Shown here: positions 32,815-41,776 of the stretch, piece by piece
Position numbering within the stretch: position 1 is the stretch's first letter
How the letters are laid out: each line of letters begins with the position of its first letter
DNA from: Sphingopyxis chilensis
Lineage (GTDB): Bacteria > Pseudomonadota > Alphaproteobacteria > Sphingomonadales > Sphingomonadaceae
Assembly: GCF_035930445.1 (NCBI RefSeq)
Contig: NZ_CP142394.1
Location: 467,501-531,500 of the forward strand
Length of the DNA stretch: 64,000 nucleotides
Direction: 5' to 3'
The notes under the pieces: generated by a model
The model's input: only the letters and a program-made list of their open reading frames with translations
What the model was told of the DNA's origin: nothing
Database searches by the model: none
Made by a program: the position numbers and the translations under genes

Positions 32815-33363
32815 ATGCCCAAATCTTCCGGCGCCCTTGCCGCGCTATGCCTGATCGGTGCCGCGCCGTCCGCCGTCCCCGCTGCGCAAGCCCAAGAGGC
32901 GGCGTCGTCCGCTTCGCTGACCCCCGGGACCAAAGTCTATGACCAGGCCGGCGAAGAGATCGGCCAGATCGTCAAGGTGGAAGGCGACAAGGTTGCGGTT
33001 GCAGTCAACGGCAGCGGGCTGGTGGTATCGAAAAGCGCCTTTCTGATGACCAAAAAGGGTCCGGCCCTAAAGGCGCCGAAGGCGAAGATTTTCGCGGTTC
33101 TGAAAGAGGCGGAGGCCGATGCGGCGGCGGTCGACGGCGCATTGAAACCGGGGGCCGAGGTGCGCAGCGCCGATGGCACGGCAGTGCTGGGCAAGGTCAA
33201 GGCGATGGCACCGCAAGGCGCGGTGCTCGCCACCCGCGAAGGCAATATCACGATGCCGCGTGCCGCGTTCTTCCTGTCTGACCAGGGGCTGGCCGTGAAG
33301 GTTACCGAGAAACAGTTCGTCGCGGGCGTCAAGGCGGCGCGCGCGCAGAAGAAGGGCAGCTGA
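32815..33363 (+). CDS. Exported protein with two tandem PRC-barrel-like repeats
   Basis: A 182-residue protein of unknown function. A signal peptide (about 1-26, ending PAAQAQ) precedes two related halves. The first starts LTPGTKVYDQAGEEIGQIVK and ends near VSKSAFLMTKKGPALK; the second starts LKPGAEVRSADGTAVLGKVK and ends near MPRAAFFLSDQGLAVK. The repeat of a small beta-domain with G-x-x-(I/V)G-x-(I/V) turns resembles PRC-barrel folds. The start is ATG 32815 behind AGGAG. It is divergent from otsB and stands alone. Function is unknown; periplasmic location is the only firm inference. Confidence 0.8.
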   Translation: MPKSSGALAALCLIGAAPSAVPAAQAQEAASSASLTPGTKVYDQAGEEIGQIVKVEGDKVAVAVNGSGLVVSKSAFLMTKKGPALKAPKAKIFAVLKEAEADAAAVDGALKPGAEVRSADGTAVLGKVKAMAPQGAVLATREGNITMPRAAFFLSDQGLAVKVTEKQFVAGVKAARAQKKGS

Positions 33364-33461
33364 GCCGCCCGGCCCGAAAGCTGCCAGCCCGCGTAACGAA
33401 CATGGGCTGTTCACCATCACCAAGGACGTGTGGCAAACCGAGATCGTCGGCCAACCGCGCG

Positions 33462-35174
33462 TCACCGTTCGATCGAGGTAATCGTCGCTCTCGTGAAACG
33501 GAGATCGCGCACTCGCTGGTTTGGCTGCGTCAGCACGAAGTTGGTGACCTTGTCGCCGGTTCGCCCGAACCGAATGGAATAATCCTCCTGACGCCAAAGG
33601 AAGATGTCGCGCGCCTCGGCACGCAGTTCGGCCTCGCCGCGCGGGTAGCGTAGCCAGAGCTTTCCGTCGCGCTGGCTGACGCGATAGAGCACGCCGAGTT
33701 CCGGCGACCAGTAATCGCCGGCAAGCGCGCTGGCATCGGACAGATCCGTCGGCGGCGGCGCAACCACTTCCGGCACCCGGCGCGCGACAAATTCATCGCC
33801 GTCGTCATTGTGGATGATGACCCGCTGCGAGGGGCCTCCTCCGGGCGGCGGTAAAAAACGCGCGCGAAAATCGCTTTGCGGGGAAAAGAAATCCGTCGGC
33901 GAGAATGCCGTCAGTTGGGCTGCTGGACCGACGAAATCCTCGCGGCGGAATATATATCGCCGGCCTGGCGCGCGAAGGGTTGTGCCGGTGGCGACCGCAT
34001 AGGTCCCTGTATAGCGATCGATCAGGTGCAGGGGTGGGGCGATCGCTTCCGGCTTCGGGGGCGAAGAAGGAAATTCGCCTTTGAGATAAATGTCCGCCAC
34101 TTTGAACGCCAGCGACGGCGGATCGCCGTCGTCTGCGTTGGCCAGAATGATGATGGTCAGATTCTGGGTCGGGAAACGAAGGATTTCGGTCTTGTAGCCC
34201 CAGTTGTGTCCGCTGTGCTCTATGAACGGAAGGCCGCGATAATGCTCGCGGTGGAGACCGGAGGCGTAAGTAATCGGCGTGCCGTCGCCGAGCGTGCCGG
34301 TCCTCAGCATGGCCGCGATCAAGGCGGGGTCGCCAACCGCTTCCGGGTCATCGAAATTGGCCAGCCATATGGCCAGATCGCCGACCGTCGAGCTGATGCC
34401 CGATGCGCCAAGAAGGGCGTCCGGCGTCTGGCGCGGTGTGTACCGGTCTTTTTCTCTGCCATACCCCGAGGCGCGGCGAGGAATGATCTGGATGGGGTCC
34501 TGCGAAGCTCTGGTCGCGGTCATGCCGAGCGGCTGAAAGATTCGCCGTTCCCAAAACTGCGCGAGCGACATGCCGGAGGCACGCTCGATGACCAGCCCAA
34601 GCAGCAAATAGTTGGAATTGTTATAGCGGTACTCCGTGCCCGGCCGGAAATTCAGATCCTGCTGGCGCCACAGGAGATCGAGCGCCTGCTGCCGGGATAC
34701 GGCGTCCTCCGGACCATATCCCTGCAAATCCAGAAGGCTCGTCGCATCGCGGAGGCCGCTGCTATGGTGGATCAGCATCTCCAGCGTGATGGTTTCGCCA
34801 AAGTCGGGCAATTCGGGGACATGCTTTCGTACGTCATCGACGAGCGAGAGTTTGCCGTCGCCCGCCAGCAGGTGAATCGCGAACGCGGTAAACTGCTTGG
34901 AATTGGAAGCCAGCGGGTAAACGATGTCGGGACCATTTGGGACCGACAATTCGACGTTGGCCATGCCGAAGCCTCGAGCATAGACCGTCTTTCCGTCCCT
35001 CAGGATCGCCACGGTCATCCCTGGTGTATCGGTGTGATCCCAAGGCTCAAAGAGCTTGTCGACGAGTTCCGGTCGCGGCTCTGCTCGCGCCGCGCCAATC
35101 ATGCCAGCCGCACAAGCTATCGCAATCAGCATGGCCGAGGCGATTCGCAGAACAATGGATGGCGCGCCGATCAA
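33462..35174 (-). CDS. Serine hydrolase of the class C beta-lactamase/PBP fold
   Basis: A 570-residue exported protein. A signal peptide ends at about ARA (residue 31). The serine beta-lactamase fold follows: SxxK at S90-N-S-K93, the YxN motif in TEYRYNNSNYLLLG, and the third motif HSG in FIEHSGHNWGYKTE. A C-terminal beta-rich region of about 200 residues (from about 370) carries RYTGTYAVATG and LAGDYWSPELGVLYRV, typical of esterase/peptidase relatives and not of antibiotic-resistance enzymes. Likely a D-amino-acid peptidase or esterase acting in the periplasm. It sits 101 bases downstream of a sulfatase on the same strand, but nothing firmly links the two functions. Confidence 0.88.
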   Translation of the reverse strand: MIGAPSIVLRIASAMLIAIACAAGMIGAARAEPRPELVDKLFEPWDHTDTPGMTVAILRDGKTVYARGFGMANVELSVPNGPDIVYPLASNSKQFTAFAIHLLAGDGKLSLVDDVRKHVPELPDFGETITLEMLIHHSSGLRDATSLLDLQGYGPEDAVSRQQALDLLWRQQDLNFRPGTEYRYNNSNYLLLGLVIERASGMSLAQFWERRIFQPLGMTATRASQDPIQIIPRRASGYGREKDRYTPRQTPDALLGASGISSTVGDLAIWLANFDDPEAVGDPALIAAMLRTGTLGDGTPITYASGLHREHYRGLPFIEHSGHNWGYKTEILRFPTQNLTIIILANADDGDPPSLAFKVADIYLKGEFPSSPPKPEAIAPPLHLIDRYTGTYAVATGTTLRAPGRRYIFRREDFVGPAAQLTAFSPTDFFSPQSDFRARFLPPPGGGPSQRVIIHNDDGDEFVARRVPEVVAPPPTDLSDASALAGDYWSPELGVLYRVSQRDGKLWLRYPRGEAELRAEARDIFLWRQEDYSIRFGRTGDKVTNFVLTQPNQRVRDLRFTRATITSIER

Positions 35175-35275
35175 CTGGGGCTTCTATCAAAGGACAGGGC
35201 TATCCCAGCTGTGTTATCACTGCACTACACTAATGGCAATGTGATAGTGTTTGAAGCAAATGCCACCCGTTCTCG

Positions 35276-36844
35276 TCAGCGGTTTGAAGGCGGTATTTCC
35301 CACTTCCGCAAAGGGGGGAGTTTGGTCGCATTCAATCTATCGCGAGAAATTTGGCGCAGGGCGGTGAAACGCGCAATCTCGGCTTGAAGGCGGCGCACTG
35401 CGTCCGGATGATCGGCTGCGATGTCCCGTCGCTCGGACGGATCCGCGACGATGTCATAAAGGTGGTTCCCGACCAGCTTCCACCGGCCCGAGAGGACCGC
35501 GGGAGCCCGTCCCGCGAGCGCGACCGGCGCGCGCGAAAAACGCTCGCCATAAGCGGGGGCCTCCCGATAATCCTCGCCGAGAAACAGGGTTCGATTCGAT
35601 ACGACCTTCCCGCTCGACAAATTCTTGCTGATATCTGCGCCATCGACTTTTCGGGCCGGCTTGGTTCCGGCGAGCGCAGCGAACGTAGGCATGATGTCGA
35701 CGTAGGACAGCGATCCCACCGACGCACGCGGACGAGGCCGCAGGTGCGCTGGCCAGGCGATAGCCGCCGCCACGCGAACGCCGCCGTCATAGTGCTGGGT
35801 CTTATAGCCGCGCAACACGCCGTTATCGGCCGCGGGATCGCGCGCACCGTCGCGACCGGGCCCGCCGTTGTCGCTGGTGAACAGGATGACGGTGTTGTCG
35901 AGCTGGCCGGTTCGGCGCAATTCGTCCAGAATCGTCCCGATCCCTCGATCCATTGCCCGGATCATGGCGATTGCGGTCTGTCGACGCGTATTGCCCCGGC
36001 CGGCCAAACCAAAGCCGGCCCCTTCCGCGCCATCCTCGCGCTCGCCAAATCTGGGTTTCGTGGGATCGAAACCCACCGCGGCGAGGTCTTCGGGTTTTGC
36101 CTGTAGTGGTCCATGCGGCGCATTATATGCCAGCCATATCATCCAGGGTTTTCCATCCCCGTGCGCGCCGCGGATGACGCGAACCGCTTCCTCGCTGAGC
36201 AAGTCGGTCGAATACCCCTTGTCCGATGAGGGCGCGCGGTCGCGATGCCAGTCAATCTCCCCCTCTCGCTTGTGAGTAAAATAATCGATCGCGCCGTTGT
36301 AATGGCCGTAAAAGCTGGTGAAGCCGAAGTTCATCGGATGATATTGCGGCTTGCGGTGGCCAAGATGCCATTTGCCGATAAAGGCGCGGCGACCGTAACC
36401 CGCGCGGGCCAGCATCGCAGCGATCGTTTCCTCTTGCGGATCAAGGCCGAAATCGCTTCCCGGCGTTATCGTGTCGCCCATGATGCCAAAGCGATGGGGA
36501 TAGCGTCCGGTCAGCAAGCCCGCCCGGGATGGCGAGCACAAGGCCGACACGTAGAAGTGATCGAGCACCATGCCCGATTGCGCGATGGCGTCGATATTGG
36601 GCGTGCGGAACTGCGCCCCGTTAAATCCGACATCGGCAAAACCCAAATCGTCGGCGACGATCACCAGGAAGTTCGGCCGCGCGTTTTGCCGTGCTTCGGT
36701 GGACTGGCCCACTTGCTTTGCGCTTTTGAGGCTGGTGTCCATCGCGCCACTCTGAGCCGCGGTACATGCAGCCATGGACAATCCCGCTGCCAAGGCCGTC
36801 ACGCCGCGAACAAGCTTGAAGATAATTGCGGGACCCATGGTCAT
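35276..36844 (-). CDS. Type I sulfatase 6, lipoprotein, outlying member of the sulfatase set
   Basis: A 522-residue sulfatase with a lipoprotein-type signal (VTALAAGLSMAAC, Cys27). VIVADDLGFADVGFNGAQF supplies metal ligands and C103-S-P-S-R is the formylglycine site (SALCSPSRAGLLTG). GKWHLGHRKPQYHPMNFGF and FTSDNGGPGRD are further core blocks. ATG 36844 is preceded by GGAGAGGGAGG; ATG 36838 is also possible. It lies about 6.6 kb beyond the main cluster, yet its promoter carries the same candidate operator under a consensus -35 box, so it probably belongs to the same regulon. It depends on the FGE at 13286 or another copy elsewhere. Confidence 0.91.
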   Translation of the reverse strand: MTMGPAIIFKLVRGVTALAAGLSMAACTAAQSGAMDTSLKSAKQVGQSTEARQNARPNFLVIVADDLGFADVGFNGAQFRTPNIDAIAQSGMVLDHFYVSALCSPSRAGLLTGRYPHRFGIMGDTITPGSDFGLDPQEETIAAMLARAGYGRRAFIGKWHLGHRKPQYHPMNFGFTSFYGHYNGAIDYFTHKREGEIDWHRDRAPSSDKGYSTDLLSEEAVRVIRGAHGDGKPWMIWLAYNAPHGPLQAKPEDLAAVGFDPTKPRFGEREDGAEGAGFGLAGRGNTRRQTAIAMIRAMDRGIGTILDELRRTGQLDNTVILFTSDNGGPGRDGARDPAADNGVLRGYKTQHYDGGVRVAAAIAWPAHLRPRPRASVGSLSYVDIMPTFAALAGTKPARKVDGADISKNLSSGKVVSNRTLFLGEDYREAPAYGERFSRAPVALAGRAPAVLSGRWKLVGNHLYDIVADPSERRDIAADHPDAVRRLQAEIARFTALRQISRDRLNATKLPPLRKWEIPPSNR

Positions 36845-36901
36845 GCCTCCCTCTCCATTCGATATTTGGAGTTCGCTGTAATCGAAGACAAACCCTAATA
36901 A

Positions 36902-36933
36902 ATCATATTTATAACTTAATATAAAAATGTCAA
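36902..36933 (-). promoter_or_regulatory. Promoter -35 box with candidate GntR operator, site 6
   Basis: On the minus strand TTGACA (36933-36928) is a consensus -35 element. The motif ATCATATTTAT, read on the plus strand at 36902-36912, lies where the -10 region should be. This geometry suits repression of sulfatase 6 by the GntR proteins of the main locus. Confidence 0.5.
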
Positions 36934-37240
36934 CGCCTTGGCCGAAACTGCTCCAGCGCGGACGGCGACGGGGACAGGATCGCGGACGACCATCGCGATG
37001 GCTCGGCTAATCCATACCCCGCACGACATTCCTCATGGCAGCAACGGCATCGTTGAAATTGAACGATGCATGTCGTTGCAAGAAGCCGTTCGCCTGTGCA
37101 TTCCGATCACCGAATTATCTGCCGAATAGGATTGAGGCGGAACGGAAGGTCTGCTTTTTTGCGTGCGCATTCCCGATTCCGGACCGTCAGCTATCGGGCA
37201 AACGGCGCAGCGACGCCGCCATGGAGAAGGGAGAAGGGGC
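36934..37240. other. Non-coding region between sulfatase 6 and the acyl-CoA dehydrogenase
   Basis: Together with the promoter just described this makes a 396-base gap between divergent genes. I see only short frames with no recognisable product, and GGAGAAGGGAGAAGGGG near 37222-37239 as ribosome-binding sequence for the next gene. Confidence 0.6.
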
Positions 37241-38392
37241 GTGTTCGACACATTGACCCTCGCGGCGTTGCCCGCCGAAGGCGAAGCGATCCGGCCGGCG
37301 ATCAGGGCGATCGCCGAGCAGGCGATAGCGAATGCAAGTGCAGACGTCCGCGCACGGTCCTGGTCGGGGTTCGACCGCGACTTCTCGCGGTTGCTCGGCA
37401 GATCGGGTTTTCTCGGGCTGACCTTGCCCAAATGCTATGGCGGCGCCGAATTGGGGCCGTTTGCGCGTTTCGTCGTCGTCGAGGAATTGCTGTCGGCGGG
37501 GGCGCCGGTCGCGGCGCACTGGATCGCCGACCGGCAGAGCGCGCCGCTGATCCTCAATTACGGCAGCGAGGCGCAGCGCGAATATTATATCCCGCGCATC
37601 TGTCGCGGCGAGCTGGTCTTCTGCATCGGGATGAGCGAGCCCGGCTCGGGTTCGGACCTTGCGAGCGTGCGCACCCGCGCCGAACGGACTGCCGCCGGCT
37701 GGCGGGTTAACGGACAGAAAATCTGGACCACCAACGCGGCGCACGGCGACTATATGATCGCGCTGCTGCGCACTTCGGGCAGCGCCGGCGACCGGCACGC
37801 CGGCCTCTCGCAGCTGATCATCGACCTCAAGGCTCCGGGGGTCACCGTGCGCCCGATCACCGACCTGACCGGCGATGCCCATTTCGCCGAGGTCTTTTTC
37901 GAAGATGTCGAGCTGCCCGCCGATGCGCTGATCGGGGAGGAAGGGGAGGGGTGGAAACAGGTGACCGCCGAACTCGCCTTCGAACGCAGCGGCCCCGAGC
38001 GCATCTATTCGAGCGTCGTGCTGCTCGACGCTTGGATCGCGCATTTGCGCGACGCCCGCCGCGACGATCCGGCAACTTGCGCGCTGGTCGGCGATTTCAC
38101 CGCGCGCCTCGGAACGCTGCGCGCGATGTCGATCGCTTGCACCGCGCGGCTCGCGCTCGGCGAAAGCCCGGTGGTCGAGGCATCGCTGGTCAAGGATCTG
38201 GGGACGCGTTTCGAACAGGAACTGCCGACCCGCATCGGCGACGATCTGGCGTCGCATCCAGACGAGGGGGTCGACGCCGAACTCTACCGGACCTTGCTTT
38301 ATGTGACGCATATCGCGCCGAGCTTTTCGCTGCGCGGCGGTACACGGGAAATTTTGCGCGGGATCATCGCGCGCGGCATGGGATTGCGGTGA
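37241..38392 (+). CDS. Acyl-CoA dehydrogenase family protein 1
   Basis: A 383-residue flavoprotein of the acyl-CoA dehydrogenase family. Landmarks are FCIGMSEPGSGSDLASVRTRAER (FAD/substrate loop), GWRVNGQKIWTTNAAHGDYMI, and the C-terminal LRGGTREILRGIIARGMGLR that contacts FAD across the dimer. The start is GTG 37241 behind AAGGGAGAAGGGG; the open frame upstream from 37163 is Arg-rich and unlikely. It is followed after 4 bases by a second, shorter dehydrogenase subunit. Such pairs form heteromeric enzymes for sterol, terpenoid or branched acyl-CoA substrates; the substrate here cannot be read from sequence. Confidence 0.91.
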   Translation: MFDTLTLAALPAEGEAIRPAIRAIAEQAIANASADVRARSWSGFDRDFSRLLGRSGFLGLTLPKCYGGAELGPFARFVVVEELLSAGAPVAAHWIADRQSAPLILNYGSEAQREYYIPRICRGELVFCIGMSEPGSGSDLASVRTRAERTAAGWRVNGQKIWTTNAAHGDYMIALLRTSGSAGDRHAGLSQLIIDLKAPGVTVRPITDLTGDAHFAEVFFEDVELPADALIGEEGEGWKQVTAELAFERSGPERIYSSVVLLDAWIAHLRDARRDDPATCALVGDFTARLGTLRAMSIACTARLALGESPVVEASLVKDLGTRFEQELPTRIGDDLASHPDEGVDAELYRTLLYVTHIAPSFSLRGGTREILRGIIARGMGLR

Positions 38393-38396
38393 CAGG

Positions 38397-39362
38397 ATGA
38401 GCGAATTTCTCGAACCTTTCGAACGGATGCTCGAAAATGTGTCGACCCCGGCGGCAGTGCGCGCCATCGAGCGTGGCGGGTCCCCCGATGCGATGTGGCA
38501 GGCCTTTGCCGAATCGGGCTTTCTCGATGCGCTGGTGCCCGAGGAACGCGGCGGCGCCGGTCTGGCCCTTGCCGACGTTCAGCCGCTGTGGATGGCTCTC
38601 GGTCGCCATGCGGTGCCGTTGCCGGTCGGCGAGACGATGATCGCGCGCGCGCTGCTTGATGGCGCGCCCGATGGTCCGGTCGCGCTCGCAGTCGCGGCGC
38701 CGGGGCAGAGCGTCGTCGTTCCCTTCGGGCTGGTCGCAGCATATATGCTGATCGAGTCCGATTGCGCGCTTCACATGGTCGAGGCGTCGGGCGCGCTCAC
38801 GGGCGTCGTCGCAAGCCTTGCCGCGCGGATGACGTGCAACGATCTCCCATCGCCACACTCCACCGCACCGACGAGCGGCCTCCGCCCCATCGCGGCGATC
38901 CTGCGCGCGGCGCTGATTGCGGGCGCGTCCGGGCGCGTGACCGAAATGACCGCCGCCTATGCCAATGAACGGGTCCAGTTCGGCAAGCCGATCGGGCGCC
39001 AGCAGGCGTTACAGCAACAGATGGCGATCATGGCCGAAGAAATGGTCGCGGCGCGCATCGCCTCGCAGCTCGGCTGCGCGGGTGGCTTTCCCCCGTCGCT
39101 GGTCGCCGCCGCGACCGCGAAAGCGATCGCGAGCCGCGCCGCGGCGCGCGTCGCGGCGACGGCGCACGCGGTCCACGGCGCGATCGGGATCAGCGAGGAG
39201 CATGACCTCCAGCTCTTCACCCGCCGCCTCCACGAATGGCGCCTCGCCGACGGATCGGAAAGCTATTGGAACGGCCTGCTTGGACGCGAACGGCTGGTGA
39301 GCGATGCGCGTTCCGTCGATTTCGTGCGTGCCCATCTTCAACCGGAAGCGGCGACCGGCTGA
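38397..39362 (+). CDS. Acyl-CoA dehydrogenase family protein 2 (short partner subunit)
   Basis: A 321-residue acyl-CoA dehydrogenase-like protein, shorter than the usual 380 or so residues. The C-terminal helical domain is clear (TAAYANERVQFGKPIGRQQALQQQMAIMAEE; HAVHGAIGISEEHDLQLFTRR). The middle beta-domain, which holds the FAD/substrate contacts, is reduced: it lacks the motif corresponding to SEPGSGSDL of its neighbour. This asymmetry is typical of alpha2-beta2 heteromeric dehydrogenases, where one subunit lends only part of the site. Four bases separate it from the first subunit, so they are surely co-transcribed. Confidence 0.88.
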   Translation: MSEFLEPFERMLENVSTPAAVRAIERGGSPDAMWQAFAESGFLDALVPEERGGAGLALADVQPLWMALGRHAVPLPVGETMIARALLDGAPDGPVALAVAAPGQSVVVPFGLVAAYMLIESDCALHMVEASGALTGVVASLAARMTCNDLPSPHSTAPTSGLRPIAAILRAALIAGASGRVTEMTAAYANERVQFGKPIGRQQALQQQMAIMAEEMVAARIASQLGCAGGFPPSLVAAATAKAIASRAAARVAATAHAVHGAIGISEEHDLQLFTRRLHEWRLADGSESYWNGLLGRERLVSDARSVDFVRAHLQPEAATG

Positions 39363-39657
39363 TGCGCTAGGCGAGCCGGCCGCCGAAGCGTTGCAGGCCC
39401 CGACCCGCAGCCACTCGCCGGCGGCCGGACAGCGGTTCGCGGTGAGAGGCTAAAGAAATGCGCAGCCTCGGATATCGGAATGGTGGGTTTTCAAGGTCAT
39501 CATAAGCATCCTTCAGGCAAGCGCCAGATTGATGCGCCTGATTCACCTCACTTGCTCGCGGGGCATATTCCGATGGCTGCATCGCGCCCAACCCAAGTCG
39601 TACCCGGACCGTCGACGACTTCTCGAAACCTGCTGATCGCGCGTTTCGCAGCAAATC
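39363..39657. other. Intergenic region without a recognisable gene
   Basis: About 295 bases between the dehydrogenase pair and the convergent aldo/keto reductase. Frames are open on both strands but their translations match nothing I recognise, and no terminator hairpin with a T-run is visible. Confidence 0.5.
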
Positions 39658-40527
<870 letters not shown>

Positions 40528-40580
40528 TCAGTCCCTTGTTAGTAGCCGGATGAAGTCGGTTGGCCGGTTGATCGCGCGGG

Positions 40581-40943
40581 CTAGACGGTCTCGATGGTGT
40601 CCAGCCAGCCCTTGACCTCGGTCATCGTGCGGCGCTCTTGATCGGCTTCCATGACGAACGGGTCTTCGATGCGCGCGCCAACGGCATGGCTTCGAAGCAC
40701 GGCGGCACTGCTGCCCGGCCCGAAGCCGCCATGGGTGATGAACGGGCGGAGCGTTTTTCCCGTCAGGTCGTGCGCCTTCAGGAAGGAGCGGATCACAGGC
40801 GGTGCGGTCTCGCCCCAGATCGGAAAGCCCAGATAGATTTCGTCATAAGCGGCGATATTCGCCACCCGCTCGGCGAGCGGCGGTTCGAAGCCGCTGTCGC
40901 GTTCGCGCGTTGCCTGTGCCACATTCGCTTCATAATCGGCGGG
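40581..40943 (-). pseudogene. Flavodoxin-family protein, N-terminal half deleted
   Basis: The last 120 or so residues of a flavodoxin/NAD(P)H-dependent oxidoreductase-like protein: PADYEANVAQATRERDSGFE, then YDEIYLGFPIWGETAPPVIR and a C-terminal DTIETV. Flavodoxins of this group are about 180-200 residues and begin with an FMN phosphate-binding loop, which is missing. Family similarity continues in frame upstream of the first possible start (GTG 40922) to about 40943 and then stops abruptly, which marks a deletion end and not a late start. The remaining protein could not bind FMN normally. Confidence 0.75.
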
Positions 40944-40953
40944 GGTTGGGCGG

Positions 40954-41235
40954 AGCGATCCCGTCCTCGACGATATTCAGCAGCAGGCCGATCACAGCGT
41001 CGATCAATATATGTTCCGGGGGTCTGCCCGTGTTCAGGAGCTTATGGTCGAGCTATGGGGACCCGTTCTCGATCGAGCGAGAGCCCAAGGAAAGATACGC
41101 GATGGAATCGACAATGATCGCGCCGTCGAGTGGATCCGCAACGTACATGCGATGCTGACAATGCGGGTCGATTACTCTGAAACCAAGCAAACGGAGATGC
41201 TCCGCGACTTTCTGGTCCCTGCCATCACAAGGTAG
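40954..41235 (+). pseudogene. TetR family regulator, only the C-terminal domain left
   Basis: The frame from about 40954 reads DPVLDDIQQQADHSVDQYMF and continues to WGPVLDRARAQGKIRDG, AVEWIRNVHAMLTMRVDY and a C-terminal FLVPAITR with a stop at 41233-41235. This is the ligand-binding/dimerisation half of a TetR-type repressor; the DNA-binding helix-turn-helix is absent. An internal ATG at 41011 could start a 74-residue remnant, but it would not bind DNA. It abuts the broken flavodoxin gene in divergent orientation. Confidence 0.7.
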
Positions 41236-41619
41236 CTTGGGTGCGAGATTATCCCGCTTGGATGCAATGTCCGGTTTGGATTGGCTCCGCTCAAGAGGCG
41301 ACAGGCCGCTAACGGTCAGAAACAAATCCTCGTGCATGGGCTTTGCTGGTCAGAAGACTACGCCAATGTAACCGGGAACGGCGCAGGGCTACGCTGCTGT
41401 ACCCATAAGTGCGCTTGGAAACGCTGCAGCTTGCACTTCTGCGCCAGCCTACGCGAAGCCGTTTTTCCCGTTGCAGTGCCGGGTCGACCTACGATATTTT
41501 GCTCTGCGATAAGCGTGAAAACTCTCTTCGTCGCTACCCCCAAGTAGGGGCGCCAAGGCTGGCGAATGTCGCGCAAAGCCAGGGTGCTTTGGCGTGGGCT
41601 TCGTGCGTCTGGAAAAGAA
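41236..41619. other. Non-coding region next to tRNA-Asn
   Basis: About 384 bases with no recognisable gene. It follows the TetR remnant and ends at the 3' end of tRNA-Asn, the side on which integrating elements normally insert. No direct copy of the tRNA 3' end is visible here. Confidence 0.55.
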
Positions 41620-41694
41620 TGGCTCCCCGGGTAGGATTCGAACCTACGACCGATCGATTAACAGTCGATTGCTCTACCGCTGAGCTACCGAGGA
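41620..41694 (-). tRNA. tRNA-Asn (anticodon GTT)
   Basis: On the minus strand the sequence starts TCCTCGGTAGCTCAGCGGTA and folds as a full cloverleaf: acceptor TCCTCGG/CCGGGGA, D-arm GCTC/GAGC, anticodon loop CTGTTAA, and T-arm TAGG-TTCGAAT-CCTA. The discriminator is G and CCA is encoded. The anticodon GTT gives asparagine. Confidence 0.97.
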
Positions 41695-41776
41695 ACACGC
41701 CGCCGATGCGGGCAAGGCGGCTCCTTTGCCGCCAACCGATATAATTATCAAGAGGGTTTTGGCGGCTTTGTGATTC

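Noticed and set aside
33462..35174. Antibiotic-resistance beta-lactamase
   Set aside because: Although SxxK, YxN and HxG motifs are present, the long C-terminal beta-domain and lack of AmpC-type features fit a peptidase/esterase relative.
35209..35250. Imperfect inverted repeat TATCAC...GTGATA between sulfatase 6 and the serine hydrolase
   Set aside because: Six-base arms with a 20-base spacer are too weak to call an operator, and it is not shared with the other promoters of the locus.
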